Positions 22,201-27,758 of a DNA stretch of 64,000 bases are shown piece after piece; position 1 is the first letter of the stretch, and each line of letters opens with the position of its first letter. Source of the DNA: JAUIAI01 sp045106815 (GTDB taxonomy: Bacteria; Pseudomonadota; Gammaproteobacteria; Burkholderiales; Burkholderiaceae_E); assembly GCA_045106815.1 (NCBI GenBank), contig JBGCFG010000043.1, positions 50,221-114,220 on the forward strand, given 5' to 3'. The notes below the pieces were generated by a model, which was given only the letters and a program-made list of their open reading frames with translations, ran no database searches and had not been told where the DNA came from. Position numbers and translations under genes: made by a program.

Positions 22201-24975
22201 GCCCAAGACGATACCGTCACTACCAATGAAGACACCGCTGTCACGATTGATACGCGCAGCAATGATGCCGATATTGACGGCGATCCGATTAATGTGACCA
22301 CCGTCGACGGGGCTGCCATTTCGATCGGCTCGCCGGTCAACGTAACTGACGGACAAGTTCAGCTATTGCCTGATGGTCGACTGCGGTTTACGCCAACGTC
22401 TGATTTCAACGGCACGACAAGCTTTAACTATCAGGTCAGTGACGGAACGCTAACAAGTAATGCTGCCTCTGTCACGGTTAACGTCAGCGCCACCAACGAT
22501 GCACCTATCGCTTCGCCTGACAATTTCTCGACACCCGAAGACACACCGGTCACAATCGATTTACGCGTGAACGACTCAGATATAGACGGTGACTCCTTGA
22601 GCGTCGTCAGTATCGATGGCCAGGCCTTGAGCATCGGATCACCCGTTGCCGTTGCTGGTGGGCAGGTAGAGCTGCTCTCAAGTGGATCGCAGCGCTTCGT
22701 GCCCAATGCCAATTTCAACGGCACTGTTAGCTTCACCTACGAAGTAAGAGATCCGTCAGGTGCATTGGCCAGCGCTGCGGCAACCATTGTTGTAGATCCG
22801 GTGAATGACCCACCGATTGCCGCCGCCGACGCCACCTCAACTGCCGAGGACACGGCAGTAGTGATGGATCTTATTAGTAATGACAATGATCCTGAAGGTG
22901 ATTCGATACAAGTCGCCACCATTAACGGCACTGCGGTTTCTGTTGGCGACACCGTAAGCGTCAGCGACGGAAGTGTCACCTTGATTTCTAACGGATCCGT
23001 TCGATTCACGCCAGCCGCAAACTTTACCGGCAACGCGAGCTTTGACTACACCCTCGTGGATACGGCGGGTGCCAGCAGCGCCTCAGCGATTGCAAGCATC
23101 AATGTCACCGCCGTTAATGATGCCCCGCAGGCAGTCGATGATCTCTTTAGTACGAATGAAGACCAGCCAGTCACGCTGGACCCCCGCCTGAACGATCTCG
23201 ACCCCGAATCTGATGCACTAAGCATCATCACGATAGAGGGCGTCACGCCTGTAGTCGGGTCACCGGTGACCGTGCCAAATGGTAGCGTGGTCTTACAGGC
23301 TGACGGTCGGCTTGAGTTCACGCCTGCAGCCAACTTCAATGGCTCAACGAGCTTTGCCTACACCATCAGCGATGGCAGCGCAGCTTCTGCCGCGGCGAAC
23401 ATCACAATCGATGTTAGTCCGGTGAATGATGCGCCAACCGCCAACGACGATACTGTTTCAAGCGTTGAAGATACCGCTGTGCTGGTCAATGTTCTGTCCA
23501 ACGACACGGATCCGGACGGTGACCCACTCCAGGTCGCCATGATCGACGGGTCACCTCTGACAATTGGTACGCCCGTACCGGTGAGTAACGGCGTTGTCCG
23601 GCTCCAGCCGGACGGCCGCATAGAGTTTGTGCCCGCGACCAACTTCACCGGCCCGACCAGCTTTGCCTACACGCTGGTTGATGCCCAGGGAGCTACCGCG
23701 AACGCGACGGTTAATCTTGTGATTACTGGCGTCAATGATGCGCCGGTTGCGCAGGATGATGCTGCACTAACCAACGAAGACACACCGGTTGAGATTGATG
23801 TGTTGGCAAACGATAGTGATCCGGAAGCGGATGCCCTCTCGGTTCGCGCCATTAACGGTGTGTCCGTGACTGCTGGCCAATCTGTTCAGACCCCGGAGGG
23901 GTCAGCCACACTACTCGCCAACGGTAATATTCGCTTCTCGCCAGCGCCCGACTTTAACGGCAATGTTGGCCTGATCTACACCGTGAGGGATAGCGCAAAC
24001 GCACAAGTTGATGCTCGTATTTCCGTCGTGGTTTTGCCGCTTAATGACGGACCGGTCGCGCGTGATGACGTGTATAACGCAGTTGCCGGCGCAGCCGTAA
24101 TCGTTGATCCCCGCAGTAATGATCGCGACCCTGATCTACCAGGCGACGGGCAAGGCATTACTGTGACACAAGTCAATGGTCAGCCCATCACACCTGGCAG
24201 CACGGTAGCCATCACGGATGGCACGGTCTTAATGCTCGCGGATGGCCGCTTGCAGGTCACCTCAACCCGCGACGATGCCGCGCCGCTCGCTTTTGGCTAC
24301 ACCATTGCTGGCAATGAAGGCCTTACCGACAATGCAGCTGTACTCGTTCAGTTCGAGGCAATTACCCCGGTCGAGGAAACACCGGACCGCGTGAATCGTA
24401 TCGACCCGCCCGCTGACCGCTTCAAAATTGAACGCCGGAGCGAAACGGCTAGTCAGAATGAACTGTATGTTGGCCGCGCGGTCCGCGACTCACAAGCACA
24501 GTCTGAGCAGACCGACCAGCGTCAGCGCATTGATGTGATCGAGGGCCAGACCCGCCGCTTTGGTTGGGACAGCAACGTCATAGCGCAGGCTGATGCCGGC
24601 ACGGATCGCGTACAGTTCGCAAACCTACGCAGCGACCGGGTTTTTGCACTACCCGGCACCAATCCGCTTGACCGCCATCAGGCCTATGATTTCAACCTCG
24701 CGTGCTGGAATACGGAGTATCCGCAATCGGTGCTGGCAATGAACCGACTGCTCAATCCAGAATCTAACAATCAAGTGGCCGAGTCGACCAGATCCACTGG
24801 CGTTACGGATGACGCAGTGCCAACAAAGCAACCTTCAGCATCAGAGGCAGTCTGTTCGCCAAACAATGCGCCGTCCAGTCCATCCGGGGCCTTATATTGT
24901 GAACCGGTCTCACTGGTAGATCCGGATCGCTTTTCTCGCTTCACCGACCAACTGGCCAGTGCAAAGGACCAATAG
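7267..24975 (+). CDS. giant DUF4347 repeat protein, probable surface adhesin
   Basis: This single frame encodes about 5,900 residues. Residues 102-110 (MEPRMLFDG) match the LEPRxLFD-type motif found near the N-terminus of many giant proteobacterial surface proteins. A DUF4347 domain spans about 185-345, with His240 (ISHGEAG) and Cys284 (IYGCNFG). A unique region reaches residue 728. Forty-three Ig/cadherin-like repeats follow to about residue 5698, most ending in VNDAP. A tail of about 204 residues ends the protein. It has no Sec signal, RTX nonapeptides or sortase motif. Family members are thought to leave by type I secretion, but no such genes are adjacent. TTG at 7267 is the furthest start; GTG at 7441 is an alternative, and neither has a good ribosome binding site. 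A role in adhesion or biofilm is inference. Confidence 0.9.
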   Translation: MAQPCSFGICITDLSASNTTDRFPNAAGQSSLQPNIDWFFNDLAGLRPPLSDNSTGNAVNRSDYSRLLALFQRQAAKAQGARRQGTRRQPRGHNPATHRIAMEPRMLFDGAIGATADAMVDEASQTNAAAGTHATGRESAGQQDGVDFQLPPFADNDAVEVNEAANSSDETGETEASAPTRETRTLVFIDQRVPDQQAFIDAAPEGAEVIVLDTSESGIAQILQAVEGQSEIDAIHLISHGEAGRLYLGSSVLTEATISGPYQSALNSLGSALAENADLLIYGCNFGEGVAGLAAVDALASATGADVAASTDLTGAQALGGDWDLELESGEIETDAIEVFSFDKVLAPITISVTTPPVVTAPTGTTTQAATLYAGHTGTRVMPGTESIVGTTARWNNAGLLGTQALDIRATVIAADADDFVQFSSRTTPTATDDDPTLLVGDNSPVGSNANTDTVVRVLWEIFLAGSNTPASGDFGYLITDVDGVGGNTDSREVVAASVNDPVSYTLNTATDLVGSIDGDLLRVDGTQDSADQNQIRAWVRFNWVGASSFELNYYLLANNGVTFQAGFSHDGDGDKTFTGGGVTASIPKLDLDLSATGIDYNTTFTEGGSAVNIADTDIDISNSPGNLEGGTVTLTNRLAGDSLTVGALPTGITASVDTSDPNTIVINLTGTSSAANYETAIRNITYSNSLQAPDTTDRIVNAQVFNSLTAGTNSQAIIAIEAVNDAPTISVPGATQSFDEDTSRVFSTANGNAITVADIDAQGSDLTITLTVPQGTLTLGSTAGVTVTGNGSGNLQLTGTVTNLNAALDGLTFAPAANQNGNLNLTVAVSDNGNTGTGGALTDSDTVSLAIQPINDAPIANNESRSVTEDGTRTFNPHNNDTDVDGDSLLVTQVDGNPIVAGGSSVLVSDGSVLMLADGRLRFTPDPDYNGTTSFTYTITDGNGGFDTATATMNVSAVNDAPINSLPANQSVAEDNALTFSSANSNLISISDIDAAAGNLTVTLSIGQGSLALAGTSGLTVSGDNTGNVVLTGSTTDVNAALNGLTYTPGSNQTGTVSLTVATSDNGNTGSGGALTDTDSVDITVTPVNDAPINSVPSATQTLNEDGTLILSAANGNAISINDVDAASTSMTVTVSAPHGSLTLGSTTGITASGDGSASVTLSGSQSNINAALDGLSYAPGANQNGAIALNVLTTDNGNSGNGGALTDSSVVNVQINAVNDAPVNSVPGTQIFNEDSNRVFSSANSNAISVSDVDAGTNPLTVSLSVPQGTLTLAGTAGLTVTGDGSGSVTLTGTAGNINTALDGLTYAPLANQNGTIALSVATSDNGNTGSGGTLTDNSSIALQITAVNDGPVNSVPGSQTLDEDTTLVFSSANANALSVTDADAGTADLTVTLDVPHGSLTLSGTTGLTVTGNATASVTLTGSSTDINTALDGLSYTPGLNQTGTTTLTMVSNDNGNTGGGALTDTSAIDLQIGAVNDAPINSVPGSQTISEDASLTFSTGSANAISVTDVDVGGANLTMTLSVAQGNLTLGSTASVTASGNGTGTIVVTGAQADLNAALDGLNYTPDADQNGAVSLNISTSDNGNTGSGGVLIDTDSVTINVNAVNDAPVNTVPSMQTISEDASLTFSSANGNALSVADVDAGASPLTVNLTVPQGSLTLASTTGLTVSGNSSSAVTLTGTQADINTALDGLVFNPDLNQNGSVSLSMTTNDNGNTGGPAQTDSSTVTIQIDAINDAPVATVPGAQSISEDSALVFSGANSNPISVSDVDAGSDSLTVTLAVPAGSLTLSGTTGLTVTGDGSGTVTLTGSQGDINTALDGLSYQPGINQNGSLNLSVAVSDNGNNGSGGALTDSETVAITVDAVNDAPINTVPAAQTTDEDTALVFSAGNSNAISIADVDAGGASVTVTLDVDRGNLALASTVGLTVSGNNSASVTVTGTQANINTALDGLTFTPDLNDDTDATLTIVTNDGGNTGSGGALSATSTVAIQVNPINDAPVTTTDSVTTDEGTPVNLDVRGNDSDADGDPLTVSQINGTVINVGGSVPVTNGTVTLEPDGSLTFTPSGDFNGPASFTYTVTDGNGGSTPGTVNVSVTAVNDAPVNSVPGTQSIVEDGSVTFSAGNGNTLSVADVDAGTADITVTLSVPEGNLTLGGTANLVVSGDGSGNVVMTGAQADVNAALDGLVYAAAPNQNGAVTLSLQTSDNGNTGTGGTLTTSSTVDISISAVNDAPVQTVPGVQTFNEDTTLTFSGINGNAIAIADVDSGSSSLTTTISVPTGSITVASTLGLTVTGNSSDTVILIGSQADINIALDGLSYSPASNQNGATTLTIETNDNGNTGSGGALSATDTIALQITAVNDAPTALDDSASTNEETSVTYAVLGNDTDPDGDTLTVSAINGTPITIGADVAITGGTVRLESNGELSFTPDANTNGLISFNYTITDGSGGSDTATSTVSVAPINDAPVTFAPGVQSTAEDSALTFSSANGNPIIVNDVDAGAGSLTVTLSVAHGNLTLASTAGLTTSGDGTSNVALTGTQAAINAALDGLVYAPASEQNGTVSLSVTTSDNGNTGAGGSLSSTANVDIAIGAVNDAPVNTVPAAQSTQEDTPLVFSGANGNALSVADIDAGANPLSVSLTVPQGGLTLGSTAGLTVSGDGSSSVSLTGTVADINAALDGLSFTPAANQTGTVGLSVLTSDNGNTGAGGALTASSSVDITIGAVNDAPDAIDDSAVTNEDVPTNLAVLANDTDVEGDTLSVTEINGSAIAVGNTAAVTNGSVRLESDGSLTVTPAANFTGSINFTYTISDGNGGTDTAGALVTVVPVNDAPALTVPPTQSLNEDSTLSFSSANGNALTVSDLDAGAGSIALTLSVTQGALDLSGSTGLTVTGDGTDTVNLTGTIADLNAALDGLVYTPESDQTGLVTINLLTNDNGNTGSGGALTATAAVDVQITAVNDAPVNLVPAAQSLDEDNQLVFSAGNSNAISISDSDAGSADITTTLTVPQGTLTLGTTAGVTVTGNNTTTVTLTGPVSAINSALEGLIYAPTAHQNGALTLSVVTSDNGNTGIGGALVDSDNIDIVINSVNDAPVALDDAVTTDEDAAINFDVLTNDSDLDGDLPTIAAIDGTAIGVGNSVAVTGGSIRLESDGTLTFSPAANFSGSTGFNYTITDGNGASDTANVAVTVNPINDAPVNTVPGSQNVSEDGTLVLSGANGNAISLADVDAGSNDLTVTLSVNNGNLVLGSVGSLTVSGNNSSNIVLTGSATDINNALNGLAYSPAANFNGADTLSMTSNDNGHTGAGGPLTATNTIAIQVDAVNDAPLASNDSATTDEDNAVNLAVLSNDTDVESSLLTVTAVDGQAIAVGSPITVSNGIVELEPDGTLTFTPDAHFNGTANFTYRVTDGDGASDTALATVTVNSIPDAPIATNDNQVTPEDIAVSIDVLANDSDADGDSLTITQIDGIAISAGASVPVANGSVRLELDDTLTFTPAAGFNGLTSFDYTIDDGNGLTASATVGVDVGAVNDAPIATNDSATTAEDTVASLTVLGNDNDPDGDPLTITAIDGTAVSVGSVVAVTGGSVEVQPDGSLTFTPSAHFNGLANFNYTIGDGNGAFDTASASVTVDPVNDAPIVTVPGNQSFAEDTSLTFSTANGTVITVSDVDVGSADLTVTLGIGQGDLALASTAGLTVTGNGSTNVTLTGPAGAINAALDGLIYTPAANQNGSETLTVQTTDNGNTGSGGPQSTSRSVLLQINAVNDTPLALNDTTNTTEDSGVIIDVLTNDTDNDGDSLTITAIESTPILVNQTVSVTDGQVTLRPDGTLLFTPNANFNGVASFDYSVSDTSGAIASATVDVSVGAVNDAPIMTVPGLQLASEDTSVTFSSGTGNPIVVSDIDAGASPLTVSLSVPQGTLLPISTAGVTISGSGTGSVSLTGAAADLNTALDGLIYSPGANQNGTVRVDITANDNGNTGSGGPLASSSFVDIQLDPVNDQPLNTVPGLQNINEDGSLTFSAVGGNAITLSDPDAASALINVDLSVTDGVLTVGTSPGVTVSGDTSDSVTLTGSQAALNVALDGLIFTPTAGANGLVTLSMVTNDNGNTGAGGPLTAISTVDIQVAAINDAPVNTVPGPQTSDEDTALVFSVGGGNAISISDPDAGGAPLTVTLDIGQGQLSLASTAGLTVAGNGTNSVVITGSQTAINSALNGLSYQPPANASGAQTLTVVTSDNGNTGAGGTLSASSSVAIQIDPVNDAPVAIDDSFSGNEDTPFGFDVRTNDSDADGDALRIATINGATIALGSPINVADGEVSLLADGSLSFSPAPNFFGPTSFTYTVTDDNGGTTGATVNLVIAAVNDAPSAQNDSATTDEDTPVEIDVQANDQDIESQPLTITLIDGAPVSVGTPVPVTNGTVTLLPNGRLSYNPTPEFSGATSFTYTVDDGNGGSAQATTSLLVNAINDAPIANPDTYATTEESAITVDVRANDSDVEGSALNVLSIDGIALTDNVAQAVANGTVTRLADGRLVFAPATDFAGTTTFDYTVRDAGGATAIATVTINVSNLNDIPVANNDSASTNEDTLVDIDVTANDSDADGELLTVATVDGNPISVGSAVLVTNGQVELLASGSLRFTPAANFNGSTSFDYTVQDGSGGSATATTIVTVNSVNDAPVANNDTLVTAQDIPFTLDVRSNDTDAENDPLTVTEIDGTPVTTGSLVSIPNGTVSLESDGRLRFTPDLGYQGGSSFSYQVSDGNGATANASVAITVTPPNVPPTAVNDSFTGSEDVPVSFDVRTNDTDPEGNPLSVVAVDGAALTVGVGQPVSNGTVTLQADGSLEFDPTPDFFGSTTFDYTLADSFGATDTATVTINLSNVDDAVTAVDDALVLPEDSTRIFDPRGNDIDVDGDPLAITEINGLSIAVGSPVNVATGVVSLEPDGRLSFTPTPNFNGSGSFSYTLSDGNGSTSVAQVNFSVDPVNDAPVAQDDTVTTNEDTAVTIDTRSNDADIDGDPINVTTVDGAAISIGSPVNVTDGQVQLLPDGRLRFTPTSDFNGTTSFNYQVSDGTLTSNAASVTVNVSATNDAPIASPDNFSTPEDTPVTIDLRVNDSDIDGDSLSVVSIDGQALSIGSPVAVAGGQVELLSSGSQRFVPNANFNGTVSFTYEVRDPSGALASAAATIVVDPVNDPPIAAADATSTAEDTAVVMDLISNDNDPEGDSIQVATINGTAVSVGDTVSVSDGSVTLISNGSVRFTPAANFTGNASFDYTLVDTAGASSASAIASINVTAVNDAPQAVDDLFSTNEDQPVTLDPRLNDLDPESDALSIITIEGVTPVVGSPVTVPNGSVVLQADGRLEFTPAANFNGSTSFAYTISDGSAASAAANITIDVSPVNDAPTANDDTVSSVEDTAVLVNVLSNDTDPDGDPLQVAMIDGSPLTIGTPVPVSNGVVRLQPDGRIEFVPATNFTGPTSFAYTLVDAQGATANATVNLVITGVNDAPVAQDDAALTNEDTPVEIDVLANDSDPEADALSVRAINGVSVTAGQSVQTPEGSATLLANGNIRFSPAPDFNGNVGLIYTVRDSANAQVDARISVVVLPLNDGPVARDDVYNAVAGAAVIVDPRSNDRDPDLPGDGQGITVTQVNGQPITPGSTVAITDGTVLMLADGRLQVTSTRDDAAPLAFGYTIAGNEGLTDNAAVLVQFEAITPVEETPDRVNRIDPPADRFKIERRSETASQNELYVGRAVRDSQAQSEQTDQRQRIDVIEGQTRRFGWDSNVIAQADAGTDRVQFANLRSDRVFALPGTNPLDRHQAYDFNLACWNTEYPQSVLAMNRLLNPESNNQVAESTRSTGVTDDAVPTKQPSASEAVCSPNNAPSSPSGALYCEPVSLVDPDRFSRFTDQLASAKDQ
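9451..20034 (+). repeat. mixed block of long (A) and short (B) repeats in the giant protein
   Basis: Reading the protein gives 20 A repeats averaging 130 residues and 9 B repeats averaging 103 residues (residues 729-4256). The order is A B A8 B A2 B A2 B A2 B A B3 A B A3. A repeats carry a DVDAG segment, then LTLxSTAGLTVTG, ADINAALDGL and SDNGNTGSGG. B repeats carry NDxDxDGDxLTV, then DGxLxFTPxxNFNG and FxYTxxDGNGG, as in tandem-95 or cadherin-like domains. The Asp-rich loops probably bind calcium. DNA identity between copies looks moderate, with many synonymous differences, so recent amplification is not obvious. Confidence 0.9.
20035..24360 (+). repeat. fourteen consecutive short (B) repeats in the giant protein
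   Basis: The last third of the repeat region (residues 4257-5698) contains B repeats only. The segment is 1,442 residues, exactly 14 times 103, although individual copies may vary slightly. Most copies end in VNDAP or a close variant; copies near 21570 (NVPP) and 21890 (NVDDA) diverge. The final copy (from about 24055) is irregular, with an insertion, and lacks the acidic TxED motif. It leads into the non-repetitive C-terminal tail. Confidence 0.88.
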
Positions 24976-25041
24976 CAGCAGGCTTGCAACATTTAACCTG
25001 AAGGCAACCATCTCTCATAAGGGCCGCCCTATACTGGGCTG

Positions 25042-25542
25042 ATGAGTTCGCAGACCCTCTCGATAAATCGCCTTTCCCTGGGCGACCCCGAAGACCGGGC
25101 AGCCCTTTGCCAGCTTCTCAATGAGTTCGCTGCCAGCGACAATGGCGGCGGGGAAGCCATGTCTCAGGACGTGCTCGCTCAGCTGCCCGATCAACTGGCG
25201 GCCTGCCCCACTTATATTGGCCTGCTTGCCAAAGACGGACACGAGCCACTCGGCTTACTCAACGCCTTCTGGAGCGTTTCGTCTTTTAAAGCGCGACCGT
25301 TGATTAACATTCATGATGTGACCGTCACGGCAAATGCTCAGAGCCGCGGCATTGGACGTCAGATGATGAACGAACTTGAGCGAATTGGTCGGCAGATGCA
25401 GTGCTGCAAAATCACCCTTGAGGTGCTCGATGGCAACACCCGCGCGAGCGCGCTATACGAACGCCTGGGGTTTGAGTTCTATCAACTCGACCCAAGCTAT
25501 GGGCGTGCGCGACTCATGCAGAAAATCCTTACAGACGAGTAG
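25042..25542 (+). CDS. GNAT family N-acetyltransferase
   Basis: This 166-residue protein has the GNAT fold pattern: the strand INIHDVTVTANAQSRGIGRQMM contains the acetyl-CoA pyrophosphate-binding loop (Q/RxxGxG/A type), and ASALYERLGFEFYQL is the usual C-terminal motif. It transfers an acetyl group from acetyl-CoA to an unknown amine. The start ATG at 25042 lies 66 bases after the giant gene. A TATACT at 25031-25036 could be a -10 element but stands very close to the start, so co-transcription with the upstream gene is also possible. It ends 8 bases before the next lipoprotein gene, so those two are probably an operon. Nothing shows whether it modifies the neighbouring giant protein. Confidence 0.85.
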   Translation: MSSQTLSINRLSLGDPEDRAALCQLLNEFAASDNGGGEAMSQDVLAQLPDQLAACPTYIGLLAKDGHEPLGLLNAFWSVSSFKARPLINIHDVTVTANAQSRGIGRQMMNELERIGRQMQCCKITLEVLDGNTRASALYERLGFEFYQLDPSYGRARLMQKILTDE

Positions 25543-25550
25543 AGCAGTTA

Positions 25551-27725
25551 ATGCAGAGTTGGAAGGCCCTGATGGCCGCTATCGGGTTAGCGGTGCTCGT
25601 TGGGTGCGGCGACAACCATCAGCAATCAGGTGATCACACGCACGCTGATTCTGGCCAGCGCAACACATCGAGCATCACGAAAGATCAACTGCAGCTTGGC
25701 GATGGCGACCAAGCGATTAACCTGGCTTTTGAGCGATGGCCCAGCCGCACGAGTGACACTCGCGCGCCCATAGTCTTATTGCATGAGTTTGGGTTCAGCC
25801 TTGATCAATGGCGTGGCATTGCGCCCGCCCTGACGGCCTCAGGCGAAGTCATCGCGCTTGATCTCCGTGGCCATGGTGGCAGTGATAAATCGGCCTGCTG
25901 CTATGAAATCAATAACTTCGCTAGCGATGTAGTTGCCGCACTGGATGCTCTCAATATTAAGCAGGCCATCTTGGTAGGCGCCGGCGGCGGTGGTGTTGTC
26001 GCGCAGCGCGTGGCCGCCAATGAGCCAGCGCGAGTCAAGCGCCTCGTGTTGGTTGCAAGCGCCGCAACTGCGCGTGACAACCCAGCGTATCAGGCAGTGT
26101 TTGCTGATGCCCAGCGCTTCGACCCTGCACAAGACGGCCCTGCGCCCGACGATTTTTTGGCAGCGTACAACCAGGGCGCCATCCTTGGGGATGACTCACG
26201 CGCGACCTTACTTGCGGCACAACGGAAGGTGCCCCGCGGGCTATGGGCCCCTTTGCTCGCGAACCTTGCCGCGAACGATCACACGGCAGATCTGCGCAAA
26301 ATAGAGGTGCCTGTCTTGATGCTGTGGGGTAAGACTGACCCTCTGTTCGCGCAGTCATCCCGTACCCGACTTGAGAACGGACTGCGCAGCGACGTTAGTG
26401 TCGTCAATGGGTTTGCTGGCCGCTATCCCGCTTTCAACCGCCCGGAAGCTGCCACCGTGGTTAACCGGTTTCTGGCGCCTCGTGGCACCCTGCACAGTTT
26501 TGGGCCGCCCGAAATCCGGACGCGCGATCAGCTTAATTCTCTGACGGCTAATGGCATTGAGCGCTTGTTACTCCGCGAAGTGACAGGCGATGCAGACTGC
26601 GATGTGGAAGTTCGCACAATCAAATATCAAACGGTTGGCGGTGCAGGAGAATCCACGACTGCGACGGCTGGCATCGCGGTACCAGTTGGAGACAATCCGG
26701 TCTGCCGGGGAGACCGGCCGCTCTTGCTGTATGCGCACGGCACTTCGCCGCGCCAAGACTACGACGTGACTCAAAGCCGCGAAGGCTTTAACGGGTTGGC
26801 AGCAGCCGTTTTTGCTGCTCGGGGATATGTCGTTGTTGCGCCCAACTACACGGGTTACGGTGACTCCTGGCTCGACTACCACCCTTACCTGAATGCCCAG
26901 GCGCAGGCCGAAGATATGGTCGATGCGCTACGTGCCGCGCGTGAGTTGTTTACGGCAGAGTCGCGCGTGACACCTCGCCAGTTGTTTATTAGCGGCTATT
27001 CCCAGGGCGGCTACGTCGCAATGGCAACGCATCGGCTCATGGAGCTAAGTTATCCCGACGAGTTTGCCGTCACGGCGAGCTTTCCCATGTCCGGACCTTA
27101 TTCGCTCGAACAAACAGTGCTTGAAACGCTTTCCGGACGCGATGTAGACGGCGCAAGCCCTCTTTTTGCCTACATCAGCGATAGCTACCAGCGCAGCTAT
27201 GGCAACCTGTACGAGTCGTCTGCCGAACTGTTCGAAGCTCCCTACGATCTAACCGCCCCCGGTTTGTTCCCAGGTAATTTGTCGGCATCTGACTCGGTGA
27301 TCTCTGGCCTTTTGCCTGAACGACTCCTGGCCGGCCAGGGCGGCCCTCACCTGCTTACTCAGGCCTACGTCAATCAGGTACTGAGTAATCCAGAGAATCC
27401 ACTGCGCCAAGCTGTGCGACTCAACACGCTTCACAACTGGGCACCCAGAGCGCCCATGGCGATGTGCGGCGGAGGTAAAGACCAAACCGTCTTTTTCGAC
27501 AATACGTTTCGAGCCCAGGATGCCTTCAGGGCGCTAGGTGTTGAGGTGCCCTACTTCGACTTCAACAATAGTGCATCCCTGCCAAGTGGCCGCACGAATA
27601 CGCTTTACTTGAGGTTTCGCTCGATTTTTTTGTTTCGGCGAAACCTCGAGGGCTACCATGTTGCGCTTGCACCGTACTGTGCGCGAATGGGCCGCGACTT
27701 CTTCAATCAGTTTCTGATTCAGTAA
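25551..27725 (+). CDS. lipoprotein with two alpha/beta-hydrolase domains, the first degenerate
   Basis: This 724-residue protein starts with a lipoprotein signal (LAVLVGC, Cys19). Domain 1 (about 50-310) has alpha/beta-hydrolase landmarks, HEFGFSLDQW and DLRGHGGSD, but its nucleophile elbow reads G-A-G-G-G at 143-147, with Gly145 in place of the catalytic Ser. The usual C-terminal GH motif reads NGFAGRYP, so the His also seems lost. Domain 2 (about 330-724) resembles secretory lipase or prolyl-peptidase-like hydrolases, with HGTSP, a GYSQGG elbow at Ser484, a possible Asp in GGGKDQTVFF and a possible His in GYHVALAPY. It therefore looks like a membrane-anchored esterase or lipase with an accessory pseudoenzyme domain. 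The substrate is unknown. It follows the GNAT gene by 8 bases. Confidence 0.85.
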   Translation: MQSWKALMAAIGLAVLVGCGDNHQQSGDHTHADSGQRNTSSITKDQLQLGDGDQAINLAFERWPSRTSDTRAPIVLLHEFGFSLDQWRGIAPALTASGEVIALDLRGHGGSDKSACCYEINNFASDVVAALDALNIKQAILVGAGGGGVVAQRVAANEPARVKRLVLVASAATARDNPAYQAVFADAQRFDPAQDGPAPDDFLAAYNQGAILGDDSRATLLAAQRKVPRGLWAPLLANLAANDHTADLRKIEVPVLMLWGKTDPLFAQSSRTRLENGLRSDVSVVNGFAGRYPAFNRPEAATVVNRFLAPRGTLHSFGPPEIRTRDQLNSLTANGIERLLLREVTGDADCDVEVRTIKYQTVGGAGESTTATAGIAVPVGDNPVCRGDRPLLLYAHGTSPRQDYDVTQSREGFNGLAAAVFAARGYVVVAPNYTGYGDSWLDYHPYLNAQAQAEDMVDALRAARELFTAESRVTPRQLFISGYSQGGYVAMATHRLMELSYPDEFAVTASFPMSGPYSLEQTVLETLSGRDVDGASPLFAYISDSYQRSYGNLYESSAELFEAPYDLTAPGLFPGNLSASDSVISGLLPERLLAGQGGPHLLTQAYVNQVLSNPENPLRQAVRLNTLHNWAPRAPMAMCGGGKDQTVFFDNTFRAQDAFRALGVEVPYFDFNNSASLPSGRTNTLYLRFRSIFLFRRNLEGYHVALAPYCARMGRDFFNQFLIQ

Positions 27726-27758
27726 GCCAGGCGACTAGAGTCTAAGAAACGCCTGGCT
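27725..27758. terminator. hairpin between convergent hydrolase and PrcB-like genes
   Basis: The inverted repeat AGCCAGGCG / CGCCTGGCT forms a 9-bp stem with a 16-base loop, occupying the whole 32-base gap between the two stop codons. It could terminate transcription from both sides. There is no T-run of note. Confidence 0.5.

Noticed and set aside
9451..24360. CRISPR-like or satellite array
   Set aside because: The periodicity is about 309 and 390 bases and lies within one reading frame. Units differ by many synonymous changes, so this is protein repeat structure.
7267..24975. RTX toxin or LapA-type adhesin with retention module
   Set aside because: No GGxGxDxLx nonapeptides and no clear LapG-type cleavage region are present, and the DUF4347 head differs from the LapA N-terminus.
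25042..27725. Type I secretion or processing partners for the giant protein directly downstream
   Set aside because: The GNAT and hydrolase genes have no transporter or membrane-fusion features; adjacency alone does not show a functional link.
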